DNA from: Paenibacillus sp. yr247
GTDB taxonomy: Bacteria > Bacillota > Bacilli > Paenibacillales > NBRC-103111
Length of the DNA: 64,000 nt
Direction: 5' to 3'
Assembly: GCF_900103825.1 (NCBI RefSeq)
Contig: NZ_FNIF01000005.1
Location: 186,001-250,000 of the forward strand
The notes beneath the pieces are model-generated. The model saw only the letters and a program-made list of their open reading frames with translations, was not told the origin of the DNA and did not search any database. Both the position numbers and the translations under genes were made by a program. This document shows, in pieces, positions 8,760 through 17,377 of this stretch; the stretch's first letter is position 1, and each line of letters opens with the position of its first letter.

Positions 8760-9452
8760 TCAATCGAATCGTTCTACCATGAATGGCAGCTTGGAAACGA
8801 AACCTTCAGCATAAGTTAACATACGCTTTTGCCCCATGAGTCGATCACGAGCCTCCACGCGTTCTACATATCCTTGATTTAATGGCGTCGAAACCGTCCC
8901 TTGCCCTGTTATAAACTGCGAGCGGTAAGCGCTCAGTGCAGCTAATTTTTTATCATAATAATCAGTTACATTCACCATGAGATCAGCTTCGTAGACATCA
9001 TTTATGAAATAAAAGTACATTTGCTCTACATTTACAGGTTCTGATTCTGATAAATACTTGCGTAATTTCGCATTAAAAACGGCTTCTTGGACTAGGCCCG
9101 AACAAGCGATATGGTCAGGATGGCGATCCTGCCAGTAAGGAGCAAATACCATTCTAGGCTTATACTTCCTGATTTCTAGTGTAATTCGTTCAATGTTGGT
9201 CTGAGTGACGTATAAACCACGATCTGGTAAGCCAAGATTTGTCCGGACAGTCAAGCCCAAAATTTTTGCAGCTTGCTCGGCCTCTTCGATCCTTGTTTCC
9301 ACCGTGCCATTGGAAGACATCTCGGCATATGTTAAATCACAAATTCCAACCCTTAACCCAAGATCAGTATGTTTGGCAATGGTTGCTCCCATCCCAATCT
9401 CGGCATCATCTGCATGTGCGCCAAAAATAAGAATATCTAAAGATTCTCTCAT
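8760..9452 (-). CDS. bshB1: Bacillithiol biosynthesis deacetylase BshB1 (LmbE family)
   Basis: Zinc-dependent de-N-acetylase of 230 residues that converts GlcNAc-malate to GlcN-malate. The LmbE metal motif AHADDAEIGMG is at residues 11-21, the second metal region is WQDRHPDHIACSGLV near 105-119, and FNAKLRKYL follows. I start it at the ATG at 9452, one base after the mgsA stop; the longer in-frame TTG at 9515 would overlap mgsA by 62 bp and add residues the family lacks. Order mgsA-bshB1-bshA is as in B. subtilis. Confidence 0.94.
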   Translation of the reverse strand: MRESLDILIFGAHADDAEIGMGATIAKHTDLGLRVGICDLTYAEMSSNGTVETRIEEAEQAAKILGLTVRTNLGLPDRGLYVTQTNIERITLEIRKYKPRMVFAPYWQDRHPDHIACSGLVQEAVFNAKLRKYLSESEPVNVEQMYFYFINDVYEADLMVNVTDYYDKKLAALSAYRSQFITGQGTVSTPLNQGYVERVEARDRLMGQKRMLTYAEGFVSKLPFMVERFD

Positions 9453-9453
9453 C

Positions 9454-9873
9454 TTATTCAATACCCGGCTTATATTTATGTACCAGTTCTCGCCAAGCAA
9501 AATCACCGCGATCAAGCGCTCTAACGAGCAGTTCAGCTGTAGCTACATTTGTAGCACAAGGAATTCCTTGAACATCACATAACCGCAGGAGGGCAATAAT
9601 GTCCGGCTCATGAGGCTGGGCCATTAAAGGATCTCGGAGGAAGATCATAAAATCAATCTCATTCTCAGCCACTAGTGCGCCGATTTGCTGATCCCCTCCG
9701 AGAGGACCTGACATAAACCGATGTACGCTTAATTTCGTGCTATCCATAATCCGCTGACCTGTCGTGCCTGTTCCATACAGCTTATGACCCTGGAATACAT
9801 GTTCATAAGCGGTAACAAAATTCACCATTTCGTCTTTCTTACGATCATGGGCAATTAGCGCAATCTTTAACAT
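9454..9873 (-). CDS. mgsA: Methylglyoxal synthase
   Basis: Converts dihydroxyacetone phosphate to methylglyoxal, a phosphate-releasing bypass of lower glycolysis. The 139-residue protein carries [14 protein letters not shown] at the N-terminus, the phosphate loop GTGTTGQ near 37, [12 protein letters not shown] near 60 and [14 protein letters not shown] near 84 with the catalytic Asp. The ATG at 9873 is chosen because AAGGGAG lies 11 nt upstream and the alternative GTG overlaps that SD. Neighbouring bacillithiol genes make sense since bacillithiol helps detoxify methylglyoxal (established for B. subtilis). Confidence 0.95.
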   Translation of the reverse strand: MLKIALIAHDRKKDEMVNFVTAYEHVFQGHKLYGTGTTGQRIMDSTKLSVHRFMSGPLGGDQQIGALVAENEIDFMIFLRDPLMAQPHEPDIIALLRLCDVQGIPCATNVATAELLVRALDRGDFAWRELVHKYKPGIE

Positions 9874-9899
9874 CCTATGTTCCACTCCCTTAGGGCTCT

Positions 9900-10703
9900 T
9901 TAATCTATAAAATGCTCGAATCCGTAAATCATTCCGCTATATGTCATCACTTTACGTACAGCAATCGCAACACCCGGCATATAGGCTGCCCGATCATAAG
10001 AATCATGTCTTATCTTGAGCGCTTGGCCTTGCTCAGCCATGATCACTTCCTGCTGAGCAAAAATACCAGGCAGACGGACACTATGTATTCTAAATCCATT
10101 GTAATACCCGCCGCGCGAGCCTTCAATTGTTTCTTCTTCTTTCGGATTACCTTGACGCAGCTCTTCTCTAACTTCAGAGATAAGCTCGGCTGTTTTCACC
10201 GATGTTCCTGAAGGAGCATCTAGCTTTTGATCGCCATGGTACTCGATGATTTCCAAATGAGGGAAATATTTGGACGCTTGCGCTGCAAATTTCATCATTA
10301 GAATTGCACCAATCGAGAAATTAGGAGCAATTAGTCCGCCAATCCCGCTATCTTGACACTGCTTGTCCAATTCAGCAATAGCTTGAGGCGTAAAGCCTGT
10401 TGTTCCCATTACTGGGCGGATTCCTAAGCTAATAGCTAAGTTTGTATGTGAAACCGCTGTTTGCGGGCCTGTAAAATCGACTAAAACATCGGGCTTTGAT
10501 GCTATAAGGGCCCGCTCCAAATCATTGCTCATGTTGATTCCGCAATCTTCAAAGCCTACCATTCTTCCCAAATCAATTGGGCCAGAGGACCGGTCCACCC
10601 CCGCCACCAATTCCATATCGGACTCCGTGAGTACGGTCTTCACGACCTCTCGCCCCATTCTTCCACTTGCTCCAATGACTGCTACTCGAATTTTACGATC
10701 CAT
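9900..10703 (-). CDS. dapB: 4-hydroxy-tetrahydrodipicolinate reductase
   Basis: NAD(P)H-dependent step of the diaminopimelate/lysine pathway, which also supplies dipicolinate precursor for spores. The 267-residue product shows the Rossmann motif [15 protein letters not shown] (residues 6-20), GTTGFT near 102, the catalytic [22 protein letters not shown] near 153-174 and a C-terminal dimerisation region. AGGAG lies upstream of the ATG at 10703. It follows a TPR gene and precedes mgsA in one minus-strand run. Confidence 0.96.
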   Translation of the reverse strand: MDRKIRVAVIGASGRMGREVVKTVLTESDMELVAGVDRSSGPIDLGRMVGFEDCGINMSNDLERALIASKPDVLVDFTGPQTAVSHTNLAISLGIRPVMGTTGFTPQAIAELDKQCQDSGIGGLIAPNFSIGAILMMKFAAQASKYFPHLEIIEYHGDQKLDAPSGTSVKTAELISEVREELRQGNPKEEETIEGSRGGYYNGFRIHSVRLPGIFAQQEVIMAEQGQALKIRHDSYDRAAYMPGVAIAVRKVMTYSGMIYGFEHFID

Positions 10704-10731
10704 GGTGGGCGTATCTCCTTTTTTGTATGTT

Positions 10732-11241
10732 TCAAACCTTATATTTCATCTTTTGTCGGTAGAGCACCGCATGCTGCTTCGCCAACTCGTGGTTAGGGTC
10801 TAAACGAACCGCTTCCATTACGGTTTGATAGGCTCTTGCATAATCCTTCCGAAAGGCAAAAGCTTCGCTTAGAATAAGATACGCTTCAAGAGCGAGCGGA
10901 TCAAGTGTAATGGCTTCTTTTAGTAAGAAAATCGCCCGTTCCGCATGCTCAGATTCCACACTTAGCTGTTTGTGTGCTTTTTCGACCAATTCTCTGGCAT
11001 GCAGCACCTGCAAATGATAGCGATAAACTTCATTTTCTTTTTCCAACTCAAGTGCTTTTGAAGCATGCTCAATCGCATTTAGCAGCTTATTACTTCTTGC
11101 AAATGTTATCGATAGTTTGTAGTGGTAGGCAGCATTGTTTGGTTCTGCAGCTATCGCTTTTTCAAACCATTCAATGGCTTTTTCAAAATCATGACCAAGT
11201 ATGGATTCGTACGCTTTCTGTATTTGAATTTCTCCATTCAT
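10732..11241 (-). CDS. Tetratricopeptide-repeat protein
   Basis: A 169-residue protein built of about four TPR units (AYESILGHDFEKAIEWFEKAI; AAYHYKLSITFARSNKLLNAIEHASKALEL; AERAIFLLKEAITLDPLALEAYLILSEAF; ARAYQTVMEAVRLDPNHELAK). No signal peptide, membrane segment or catalytic motif is visible. It is placed between ypjD and dapB, an addition relative to the B. subtilis order. It probably mediates protein-protein contact; the partner is unknown. Confidence 0.82.
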   Translation of the reverse strand: MNGEIQIQKAYESILGHDFEKAIEWFEKAIAAEPNNAAYHYKLSITFARSNKLLNAIEHASKALELEKENEVYRYHLQVLHARELVEKAHKQLSVESEHAERAIFLLKEAITLDPLALEAYLILSEAFAFRKDYARAYQTVMEAVRLDPNHELAKQHAVLYRQKMKYKV

Positions 11242-11306
11242 CTGCCCATCCTCCTTTTAGCCGAAAGCGAGTCTCCCGTTATTGGGGATGGTATAGTTTA
11301 TGAAGC

Positions 11307-11645
11307 TTATGGAGTTTCGGTGTTTATTTTGGTCCAGCGACCCGCGTCGCGCGTGTTGAATTTATGCATGATTTTATCGTGCGCCTCGGTCAAATCAATA
11401 CCCAAAGAGTTCGCGAAACAGATCGTGATGAACAGAATATCGCCTAACTCCAGCTCGATCGAATTGTCTGCTTCCGTGCTTTTTTTCGGCTTTTCACCGT
11501 AGGTGTGGTTCACCTCTCGGGCTAATTCACCTACTTCTTCCGACATTCGAGCCAGCATAGATAAAGGACTGAAATATCCTTCCTTAAACTGGGAAATATA
11601 AGTATCAACCTCTTGCTGTATATCTTTAAGACTTCGCTGTGACAT
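11307..11645 (-). CDS. ypjD: MazG-like nucleotide pyrophosphohydrolase (YpjD type)
   Basis: A 112-residue all-helical NTP pyrophosphohydrolase. The metal site EExxE appears as RMSEEVGELAREVNH and the second acidic pair as IELELGDILFITICFANSLGIDL, the MazG/dUTPase-like fold signature. The family hydrolyses non-canonical or excess nucleoside triphosphates. The start at 11645 is preferred because AAGGGTG lies about 7 nt upstream; the 13 extra residues of the longer reading are not family-like. Position before dapB (one TPR gene intervening) matches B. subtilis ypjD. Confidence 0.9.
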   Translation of the reverse strand: MSQRSLKDIQQEVDTYISQFKEGYFSPLSMLARMSEEVGELAREVNHTYGEKPKKSTEADNSIELELGDILFITICFANSLGIDLTEAHDKIMHKFNTRDAGRWTKINTETP

Positions 11646-11710
11646 GTTCACCCTTCTTTCCATCATCTTCACCAAAGCTATCATTACTATGTTAAACTAA
11701 ACAAGAAAAG

Positions 11711-11739
11711 TTGACAAATTTTTTCGGCTGATATAAAAG
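11711..11739 (+). promoter_or_regulatory. Possible sigma-A promoter for the YitT gene
   Basis: A perfect TTGACA lies at 11711 on the plus strand; candidate -10 boxes are TATAAA after 15 bp or TAAAAG after 17 bp, so the spacing is not ideal. It points at the only plus-strand gene in this part of the window. Confidence 0.4.
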
Positions 11740-11849
11740 TAAATTTGCAACTTAACTTGCTTTGCGTCAACCATGACAAACACGCTCGTATTTATGGGCG
11801 GCGTAACCGTGTAACTTGGCTAACCCATCAAGTGTTTGGAGGAAAAGAA

Positions 11850-12722
11850 ATGATTTTTAAGGAACGATTTGCTGATCGATTTACGAATGTACTTGCGATT
11901 ATGATCGGCACAGCTATTTATGCGTTTGGTTTACATTATTTCGTTATTTCCAATGAGTTAATGGAGGGCGGTGTTACAGGTATCTCCTTGCTGCTCAAAT
12001 ACGTTCTGAACGTACCTCCTTCAGTATCTACCTTACTGATTAATATCCCCTTATTTTATCTCGGTTGGAAATTTTTTGGCAAAGGACCTATGCTGTACAC
12101 GATGTTCGGCGTAGTCTCGTTGTCCTTCTATCTATGGGTAATGGAGCTGCTCATTCGCAAAGAATGGCTGGTCCCTTTTCATACTACACAGGATTACTTC
12201 CTGGCCACGCTCTATGCAGGGATTACGCTCGGGACTGGACTTGGACTTGTATTCCGTTTTGGTGGGACTACGGGTGGCTCCGACATCTTGGCCCGTATTG
12301 GAAATAAAAAAAGAGGCTGGAGTGTCGGACAAGTTATCCTTATAATTGATGTTATTGTCATCGGCTCTTCGTTTCTCTATTTACCGAAAGAAAAGGTCTT
12401 ATACTCACTCGTTGCCGTCTTCGTTACCTCTCGGATCATCGATTACATCTCCGAGGGCGCATACGCGGCCAAGGCATTTACCATTATAAGTGATCAAGCA
12501 GGTCCGTTAGCTCAGTCCATTACGAAAGAACTAGACAGAGGTGTGACCTTATTCCCAGCCAGGGGCGCCTACTCTGGCAACAATAAGGAAGTTGTTTATT
12601 GTGTCGTTTACCGTCACGAAACTAGAAGACTCCACGAGCTCATTCATTCCATTGATCCCCGCGCATTTATTATTATTGGTGAAGTACATGATGTTATTGG
12701 TGAAGGATTCAAAACACAGTAA
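11850..12722 (+). CDS. ypjC: YitT-family membrane protein (YpjC type)
   Basis: A 290-residue integral membrane protein. About five hydrophobic helices occupy residues 13-180 (NVLAIMIGTAIYAFGL; VPPSVSTLLINIPLFYLGW; LGTGLGLVFRFGGTTGGSDIL; VGQVILIIDVIVIGSS), followed by a cytosolic DUF2179-like domain (AFTIISDQAGPLAQSI, GVTLFPARGAYSG, IDPRAFIIIGEVHDVIGEGF). GGAGG precedes the ATG at 11850 by 7 nt, so an upstream in-frame ATG at 11745 is rejected. Family function is not well established. It is convergent with ypjB, as in B. subtilis. Confidence 0.9.
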   Translation: MIFKERFADRFTNVLAIMIGTAIYAFGLHYFVISNELMEGGVTGISLLLKYVLNVPPSVSTLLINIPLFYLGWKFFGKGPMLYTMFGVVSLSFYLWVMELLIRKEWLVPFHTTQDYFLATLYAGITLGTGLGLVFRFGGTTGGSDILARIGNKKRGWSVGQVILIIDVIVIGSSFLYLPKEKVLYSLVAVFVTSRIIDYISEGAYAAKAFTIISDQAGPLAQSITKELDRGVTLFPARGAYSGNNKEVVYCVVYRHETRRLHELIHSIDPRAFIIIGEVHDVIGEGFKTQ

Positions 12723-12728
12723 ACCAAA

Positions 12729-12770
12729 AAGTGGGTTGAGCAGCTCTTGAAGCCTGCTCAACCCACTTTT
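12729..12770. terminator. Bidirectional terminator between ypjC and ypjB
   Basis: A 16-bp perfect stem (AAAGTGGGTTGAGCAG with its complement) around a 10-nt loop, with T-rich sequence on both sides. It serves the converging ypjC and ypjB genes. Confidence 0.9.
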
Positions 12771-12775
12771 ATCTT

Positions 12776-13654
12776 TCACCTATGTTCGCTTTCTTTCGCT
12801 TGCTTAACAGGAACAAAATGTCGTCCAGATTGGTACATTCTCCAGCCCGCAAAAGATAAAACACTTACAATAATGAGTCCAATACCTAACGACCAGATGA
12901 TCGGCTGCCTAGGATCCGTTATTGGCACGAAAGCAATAGCATCTTTGTTCTTCAGAAATAAGTCATCCAAAATGTGATTTAGATTCTCTATTCCTGATTC
13001 CAATTGACGAGTAGACATAGGCTTACTATTCAAATTATTTCGGAGAAAAACAAGAAGAGAATCTAGTTTCTCAACCGAAGCAGCATCTCGACTAATCAGC
13101 AAAGAAGGATGTATGATGGCTATATGCTGCGACAGCTTCCCGAAATTAGCCAGCGCCTCCTGCTGTTTATCGGCTTTGATATCCTGATTCAGCACGTTTG
13201 TATCATTTTGTATTACTTTATAGTATTGCAGCCACATGGGCTGGTTCTTATGTGTAAGTGCATCTGTGGCAAGGCGAATTTTGGCTACCGCGATCTGCCC
13301 CTCTTCCGGTGAAAAGGCAACGGCATTATAAACCCTTTTCGCTTGTGTTATCGATTCCGTTAAAGCATTTAACCCCTCGACCGATGTAATTCCCTCGAAA
13401 TGAATCTTAGGAATTTGATCGGAAATTTGCATCAATTTATTTCGCGCCTCCGTCACTTGGCCATCCATTGTTTGCTTATACATATCATCAGCAATTTGAT
13501 TCAGAAATTCTATTCGCTGTACTTGATCTGGATCTATTGGCTTTGCAGCTTGTCCGTTTGTATTGGTATTAGCTCCGCAAGCTGAACTTATACTAACAAC
13601 GGCTGCCAGCACAAGTGTGGTCGTGAGCCGTTTCATACCGGAATAAATCAACAT
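12776..13654 (-). CDS. ypjB: Sporulation protein YpjB
   Basis: A 292-residue exported protein: a hydrophobic signal (residues 9-26) ends in a lipobox ISSAC near Cys26, a largely helical extracellular region follows, and one membrane helix (IWSLGIGLIIVSVLSFAGW, about 252-270) precedes a basic tail. This topology and the position beside ypjA and ypjC match B. subtilis YpjB, annotated as a sporulation protein. GGAGGGG lies 7 nt before the ATG at 13654; an internal ATG at 13636 is also possible. Molecular function is unknown. Confidence 0.85.
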   Translation of the reverse strand: MLIYSGMKRLTTTLVLAAVVSISSACGANTNTNGQAAKPIDPDQVQRIEFLNQIADDMYKQTMDGQVTEARNKLMQISDQIPKIHFEGITSVEGLNALTESITQAKRVYNAVAFSPEEGQIAVAKIRLATDALTHKNQPMWLQYYKVIQNDTNVLNQDIKADKQQEALANFGKLSQHIAIIHPSLLISRDAASVEKLDSLLVFLRNNLNSKPMSTRQLESGIENLNHILDDLFLKNKDAIAFVPITDPRQPIIWSLGIGLIIVSVLSFAGWRMYQSGRHFVPVKQAKESEHR

Positions 13655-13720
13655 GGGACATCCCCTCCTTCACCATCATCATATGGAGGTTCGTCCCAAT
13701 TTAGACCAGCAGCTATGCGA

Positions 13721-14383
13721 TTATGGGTTTCTTTTCTGACGGATGAAAAGGAATATTACAGCAGTTAATATCCCAACAACACTTAATCCTATCGTGAACA
13801 ATTCGATGTTAAATAAATAATTGTCCACGAGGACATCCGGCAATCTCGGGAATATTCCTCTTTCATAATCCATGAAATCGTTCCAGAACGTCCACACTGC
13901 GACAAGCGTGATAGCAGTAAGCTTATATCTATACCACCTTGCAAATAACAGCGCTTCCAAAGCCATTGCCAAATGAGAACAAGTTAACATCCATCCATCC
14001 CATCCGACTGGAACTCCTTGCCAAGCACCTGCCCATATCATCGTAACCGCCCAGATCCCATATTTAAAAGAGGTGATCAGTGCGAATGCTTGAATGAAGC
14101 CGCGAATAGCACGATAAAGCTTACTATGTTGTTTATCCGAGGAACGCTCCATTAGCAAGAAGCCCACCGATAAAGTGAAAAATAAACTGGCTGTTGGACT
14201 ATCTGGTACAAAATATACGTACCAAAGAGGTTTTTCCGCAATCGTATCGACCATTTGTGCCCAGTACCACTCGTAGCCATAAATTGTTCCTAGAAGGTTA
14301 GATATGAAAAGTAACCACAACATCTTTTTGCTTAATAGAAAATCCTTGCTCCAAAAATAAGAAACAGACAACCCTTGCTGCAA
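13721..14383 (-). CDS. ypjA: DUF1405 membrane protein (YpjA type)
   Basis: A 220-residue polytopic membrane protein with about six hydrophobic segments, including LLFISNLLGTIYGYEWYW near 25, PDSPTASLFFTLSVGFLL near 58 and a C-terminal FTIGLSVVGILTAVIFLFI. Aromatic content is high. It lies directly downstream of qcrC across a terminator, as in B. subtilis. SD AGGAGGAG precedes the ATG at 14383. Function is not known; the conserved proximity to qcr suggests, without proving, a membrane or respiratory link. Confidence 0.85.
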   Translation of the reverse strand: MQQGLSVSYFWSKDFLLSKKMLWLLFISNLLGTIYGYEWYWAQMVDTIAEKPLWYVYFVPDSPTASLFFTLSVGFLLMERSSDKQHSKLYRAIRGFIQAFALITSFKYGIWAVTMIWAGAWQGVPVGWDGWMLTCSHLAMALEALLFARWYRYKLTAITLVAVWTFWNDFMDYERGIFPRLPDVLVDNYLFNIELFTIGLSVVGILTAVIFLFIRQKRNP

Positions 14384-14412
14384 GTAAGCTCCTCCTCTAT
14401 GGCTTATAAAAA

Positions 14413-14438
14413 AACCTGACCGCTCTCGCGATCAGGTT
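14413..14438 (-). terminator. Terminator after qcrABC
   Basis: Minus-strand stem AACCTGATCGC / GCGGTCAGGTT (one G-T pair) is followed by a run of seven T. It closes the qcr operon eight bases beyond the qcrC stop. Confidence 0.88.
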
Positions 14439-14445
14439 CCCCTTT

Positions 14446-15336
14446 TTATTGGGCTTTTTGTTTGGATAACCATTCAGCAAGTTTATTAATATCAGCATCT
14501 GTTAAGCCTTTATCAATGTTAGCTTGGTACTGTTTACCCATATTACCCTTACCATTTTTGATAATACCCAGAATCTCATCTTGAGAATGCTTGTCACCGA
14601 CACCTAGCAAAGCTGGGACGCCAGAAGCAGGCATTCCTTTGAGTCCAGCACCGTGACAAGATAAGCAAGTTGCTTTCTTGAAGATCTCAGCGCCTGGATC
14701 ATCCGCTGCAACGATAGCTGCAGGTTTTTTCGTATCTTTCGCAGCGCCGCCACCAGCAGCTGCGCCTTTTTTCGCGTGCAATTCTTCCTCACGCTTGATG
14801 TGCTCAGGAATAATGTTTTTCTCTTTCAACTCAACTTGGTAATGAGACCAAGATGTATACGTCAAGTACGTACAAGCGATCAAAGATAAAATCATCAAAC
14901 TAGAAGCGATTGGTCTTCTATAGAAGCGACGCTCCTTACCAGTGTCCAGGAATGGAGCAAGAAGTAAGCCCCCAAACAGTAAACCAGGTACAACAACTGC
15001 TCCCAGAACAACATAATCACCGGATGTATATGGATATTTCAATAATTGATACATGAACAAAAAGTACCAATCTGGCATCGGAATGAATGCTGTGTTCTTA
15101 GGATCCGCAGGATAACCTAGCGGAGCTGGATCCGACATGACCAGTACTAGCATACCGACCAATACGACTACTCCAACCATCCATTCTTTTAACAAGAAGT
15201 TAGGTATGAACGCTTCTGATTTTCCCGGATAAGCAGAATAATCTTTAGGAATCAGTCGTTGCTCTTGTGATTTCTTAATTACGCGGGAATCTCCCACATA
15301 AACAATTTTTTCGTCAGACTTATGACCATGCGCCAC
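14446..15336 (-). CDS. qcrC: Menaquinol:cytochrome c reductase cytochrome b/c subunit
   Basis: A 296-residue fusion typical of Bacillales bc complexes. The N-terminal half resembles subunit IV of b6f, with three membrane helices (MVGVVVLVGMLVLVMS; GDYVVLGAVVVPGLLFGGLLL; SLMILSLIACTYLTYT). The C-terminal half is a cytochrome c domain with the haem motif CLSCH near residue 222 and a distal axial-ligand region (GNMGKQYQ). A low-complexity Ala/Gly/Lys linker joins them (about 190-207). It carries electrons from cytochrome b/Rieske to the terminal oxidase at the outer membrane face. Third gene of qcrABC. Confidence 0.95.
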   Translation of the reverse strand: MAHGHKSDEKIVYVGDSRVIKKSQEQRLIPKDYSAYPGKSEAFIPNFLLKEWMVGVVVLVGMLVLVMSDPAPLGYPADPKNTAFIPMPDWYFLFMYQLLKYPYTSGDYVVLGAVVVPGLLFGGLLLAPFLDTGKERRFYRRPIASSLMILSLIACTYLTYTSWSHYQVELKEKNIIPEHIKREEELHAKKGAAAGGGAAKDTKKPAAIVAADDPGAEIFKKATCLSCHGAGLKGMPASGVPALLGVGDKHSQDEILGIIKNGKGNMGKQYQANIDKGLTDADINKLAEWLSKQKAQ

Positions 15337-15355
15337 GCATTGACCCTCCTTTCAA

Positions 15356-16027
15356 TTATAGCGGTCCGGAAATACCTTGTTTGCGAATCATGAAGAAATG
15401 TCCGGCAAGCAAAGCGAGCAGAACGCCCGGCAGGAAGAATACATGAATGGCGAAGAAACGAGTCAATGTTTGTGCGCCAACTATATTTCCACCTTGCAGC
15501 AATGTCTCAATGTACGGTCCCGCGAACGGTACGGACGCTGCAATCTTCATACCTACTTGCGTAGCGAAATACGCTTTGTTATCCCATGGAAGCAGGTATC
15601 CGGTAAAACCAAGACCTAACATAACGAAGAAAATCAACATGCCTACAACCCAGTTCATTTCACGTGGTGCCTTATAAGAACCTGTGAAGAACACGCGCAG
15701 GGTATGTAAGAACATCATAACGATAACTAAGCTGGCTCCCCAGTGGTGCATACCTCTAACGATAACACCGAAAGCCACTTTATGTTGTAAGTAATCAACG
15801 CTGGCATAAGCGTTGATAATATCAGGTGTGTAGTACATTGTTAAGAACATACCTGACAAAATCTGAATGACTGTAATGAAAAACGTCAATCCGCCGAAGC
15901 AATATACGAAAGCGGAAAAATGATGAGCAGGGTTAACGTGCTCTGGAACCTCGTGGTCTGCTACATCCCTCCACATTGGCGTAATATCAAGACGTTCGTC
16001 AATCCAGTTGTATACGTTTTTAAACAT
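15356..16027 (-). CDS. qcrB: Menaquinol:cytochrome c reductase cytochrome b subunit
   Basis: A 223-residue cytochrome b6-type protein with four membrane helices. Haem-ligand histidines appear as HHFSAFVYCFGG and RGMHHWGASLVIVMMFLHTLRVFFTGSYK, with the later pair near AIHVFFLPGVLLALLAGHFFMI. It forms the quinol-oxidising and quinone-reducing sites of the complex in the membrane. It lies 17 bp after qcrA and 19 bp before qcrC. Identification is firm. Confidence 0.96.
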   Translation of the reverse strand: MFKNVYNWIDERLDITPMWRDVADHEVPEHVNPAHHFSAFVYCFGGLTFFITVIQILSGMFLTMYYTPDIINAYASVDYLQHKVAFGVIVRGMHHWGASLVIVMMFLHTLRVFFTGSYKAPREMNWVVGMLIFFVMLGLGFTGYLLPWDNKAYFATQVGMKIAASVPFAGPYIETLLQGGNIVGAQTLTRFFAIHVFFLPGVLLALLAGHFFMIRKQGISGPL

Positions 16028-16044
16028 CTGATGCTGACGCCTCC

Positions 16045-16590
16045 TTATACTCTTGTGTTAGCATGTAGTTGTCCCACATAAACGAAACCATTCTCTACTT
16101 TGGTTGTATATTCATCCAACGGTTTTGGAGCTACAGCAAGATTCTTACCGTCTTGCGTATAGTGAGCACCATGACAAGGACAGAAATACTGGTCTTTGTA
16201 AGCAGGGTTATCGTTCCAGTTGACTGTACATCCAAGGTGCTTACAGGTTGGATTTAACGCAAAGAGCTTGCCGCCGCTGTCTTTGGAAATCCATGCCACA
16301 AGTTCTGCATCGCTTTCGTACCAGCCATCTACCTGGTGGACTTGGAACGTAAACGATTGTGGTACATTTGTAATTTTGCTTTCTTCAACTACTTTAACCC
16401 AATCCGATGCTTTCTTCTTTTGGAGGACAGGATCTACAGCAAACCGTATCATCGGTATAATAATACCGGCCCCCATGAATCCTCCAGCGCCACCAAGGGT
16501 GTAAGAAAGAAATTGTCGACGAGACATTTCGCGTTTGGTCCCGGGTTTCTTCCCATGCTGCTCTTCATTGTGATTGTTATGATCACTCAT
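16045..16590 (-). CDS. qcrA: Menaquinol:cytochrome c reductase Rieske iron-sulfur subunit
   Basis: A 181-residue Rieske protein. After a charged N-terminus comes a Tat-like SRRQFLSYTLGGAGGFMGAG segment that anchors or exports it. The [2Fe-2S] cluster motifs are CKHLGC and CPCHG near residues 130 and 150. I start it at the ATG at 16590 (GGAGGG about 11 nt upstream); the 22 extra residues of the longer reading cross that ribosome site. It transfers electrons from menaquinol to the cytochrome c domain of QcrC. First gene of the operon behind the promoter at 16697-16725. Confidence 0.95.
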   Translation of the reverse strand: MSDHNNHNEEQHGKKPGTKREMSRRQFLSYTLGGAGGFMGAGIIIPMIRFAVDPVLQKKKASDWVKVVEESKITNVPQSFTFQVHQVDGWYESDAELVAWISKDSGGKLFALNPTCKHLGCTVNWNDNPAYKDQYFCPCHGAHYTQDGKNLAVAPKPLDEYTTKVENGFVYVGQLHANTRV

Positions 16591-16696
16591 TCTCAGGTCT
16601 ACCCTCCTACATTGGCCGATGTCCAAACCCTCTCGGACATCAGTAACCTCTATCACGTGTCGTTCGACATTACACTACATAACTAGGACATTACTA

Positions 16697-16725
16697 ATAA
16701 TAGCCTACGACTACTAGGTCGTCAA
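16697..16725 (-). promoter_or_regulatory. Sigma-A promoter for qcrABC
   Basis: Minus-strand TTGACG, 17-bp spacer, TATTAT, about 105 bp before qcrA. The spacer contains a short dyad (ACGAC / GTCGT, 16707-16722) that could be an operator half-site pair. Transcription would start near 16690. Confidence 0.7.
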
Positions 16726-16874
16726 GAATCCATAACTCCTTTTAGTCGATTGAAATCTTGGCCTTTGAACAAATTTTAACGAAATTGTCACAACTTTTTT
16801 GGGTAACCATAGAGCTCCATTACTCCCCTTATCCTGCACAATTTTTTTTCCAATAATACGCTTAACAGTTAAAG

Positions 16875-17306
16875 TTAATCGCTCTGCTGCCATAACTGTA
16901 GTACTTGCTTGGAAATATTTGATTTGATCTGATCAGATTGGCTCGTCCACTGCTCCAAATCGACATTAATTAACAAATCTGTTTGATCTGTTTTCCATAG
17001 AGCAGCTTCTGTATGTAGGGTAAGTACGATCACGTAACGAAACCCCATCCTTTTTAAATGAAGCGAGATGGCATGTAACTGCTCTCTCATATCTACACCC
17101 GTTATATAATGAAGCGCTGGGTACGTCACTACTCTGCCTTTGAATGGAATCTCAATAGTTTCCAGAGCATCTCTAAGCTGTTCTAAGGCCACTGTTACTT
17201 GGGTAGGGTCTTCAAACCCAGTTAACCCCGTTAATGGAAGCAAGCAAGTATCTAAATATGGTTTTAAATCTGGCCAATCATTAGCTGGGATATCATTAAA
17301 CTTCAA
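16875..17306 (-). CDS. ypiF: DUF2487 protein (YpiF type)
   Basis: A 143-residue soluble protein read from a TTG at 17306 (GGGGAGG about 9 nt upstream). It shows MKFNDIPANDWPDLKPYLDTCLLPLTGL at the start and a Rossmann-like core (YVIVLTLHTEAALW near 95-108). Its place between the ypiB-like region and qcrA is the same as B. subtilis ypiF. Function is unknown. About 285 bp separate it from qcrA; that gap holds the qcr promoter. Confidence 0.83.
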   Translation of the reverse strand: MKFNDIPANDWPDLKPYLDTCLLPLTGLTGFEDPTQVTVALEQLRDALETIEIPFKGRVVTYPALHYITGVDMREQLHAISLHLKRMGFRYVIVLTLHTEAALWKTDQTDLLINVDLEQWTSQSDQIKSNISKQVLQLWQQSD

Positions 17307-17377
17307 CGGATTGTTCCTCCCCTATCATTTGCCAAAAAATCGTTTGCTATGTAACGTCATAAAGCTCTTCTTGTACT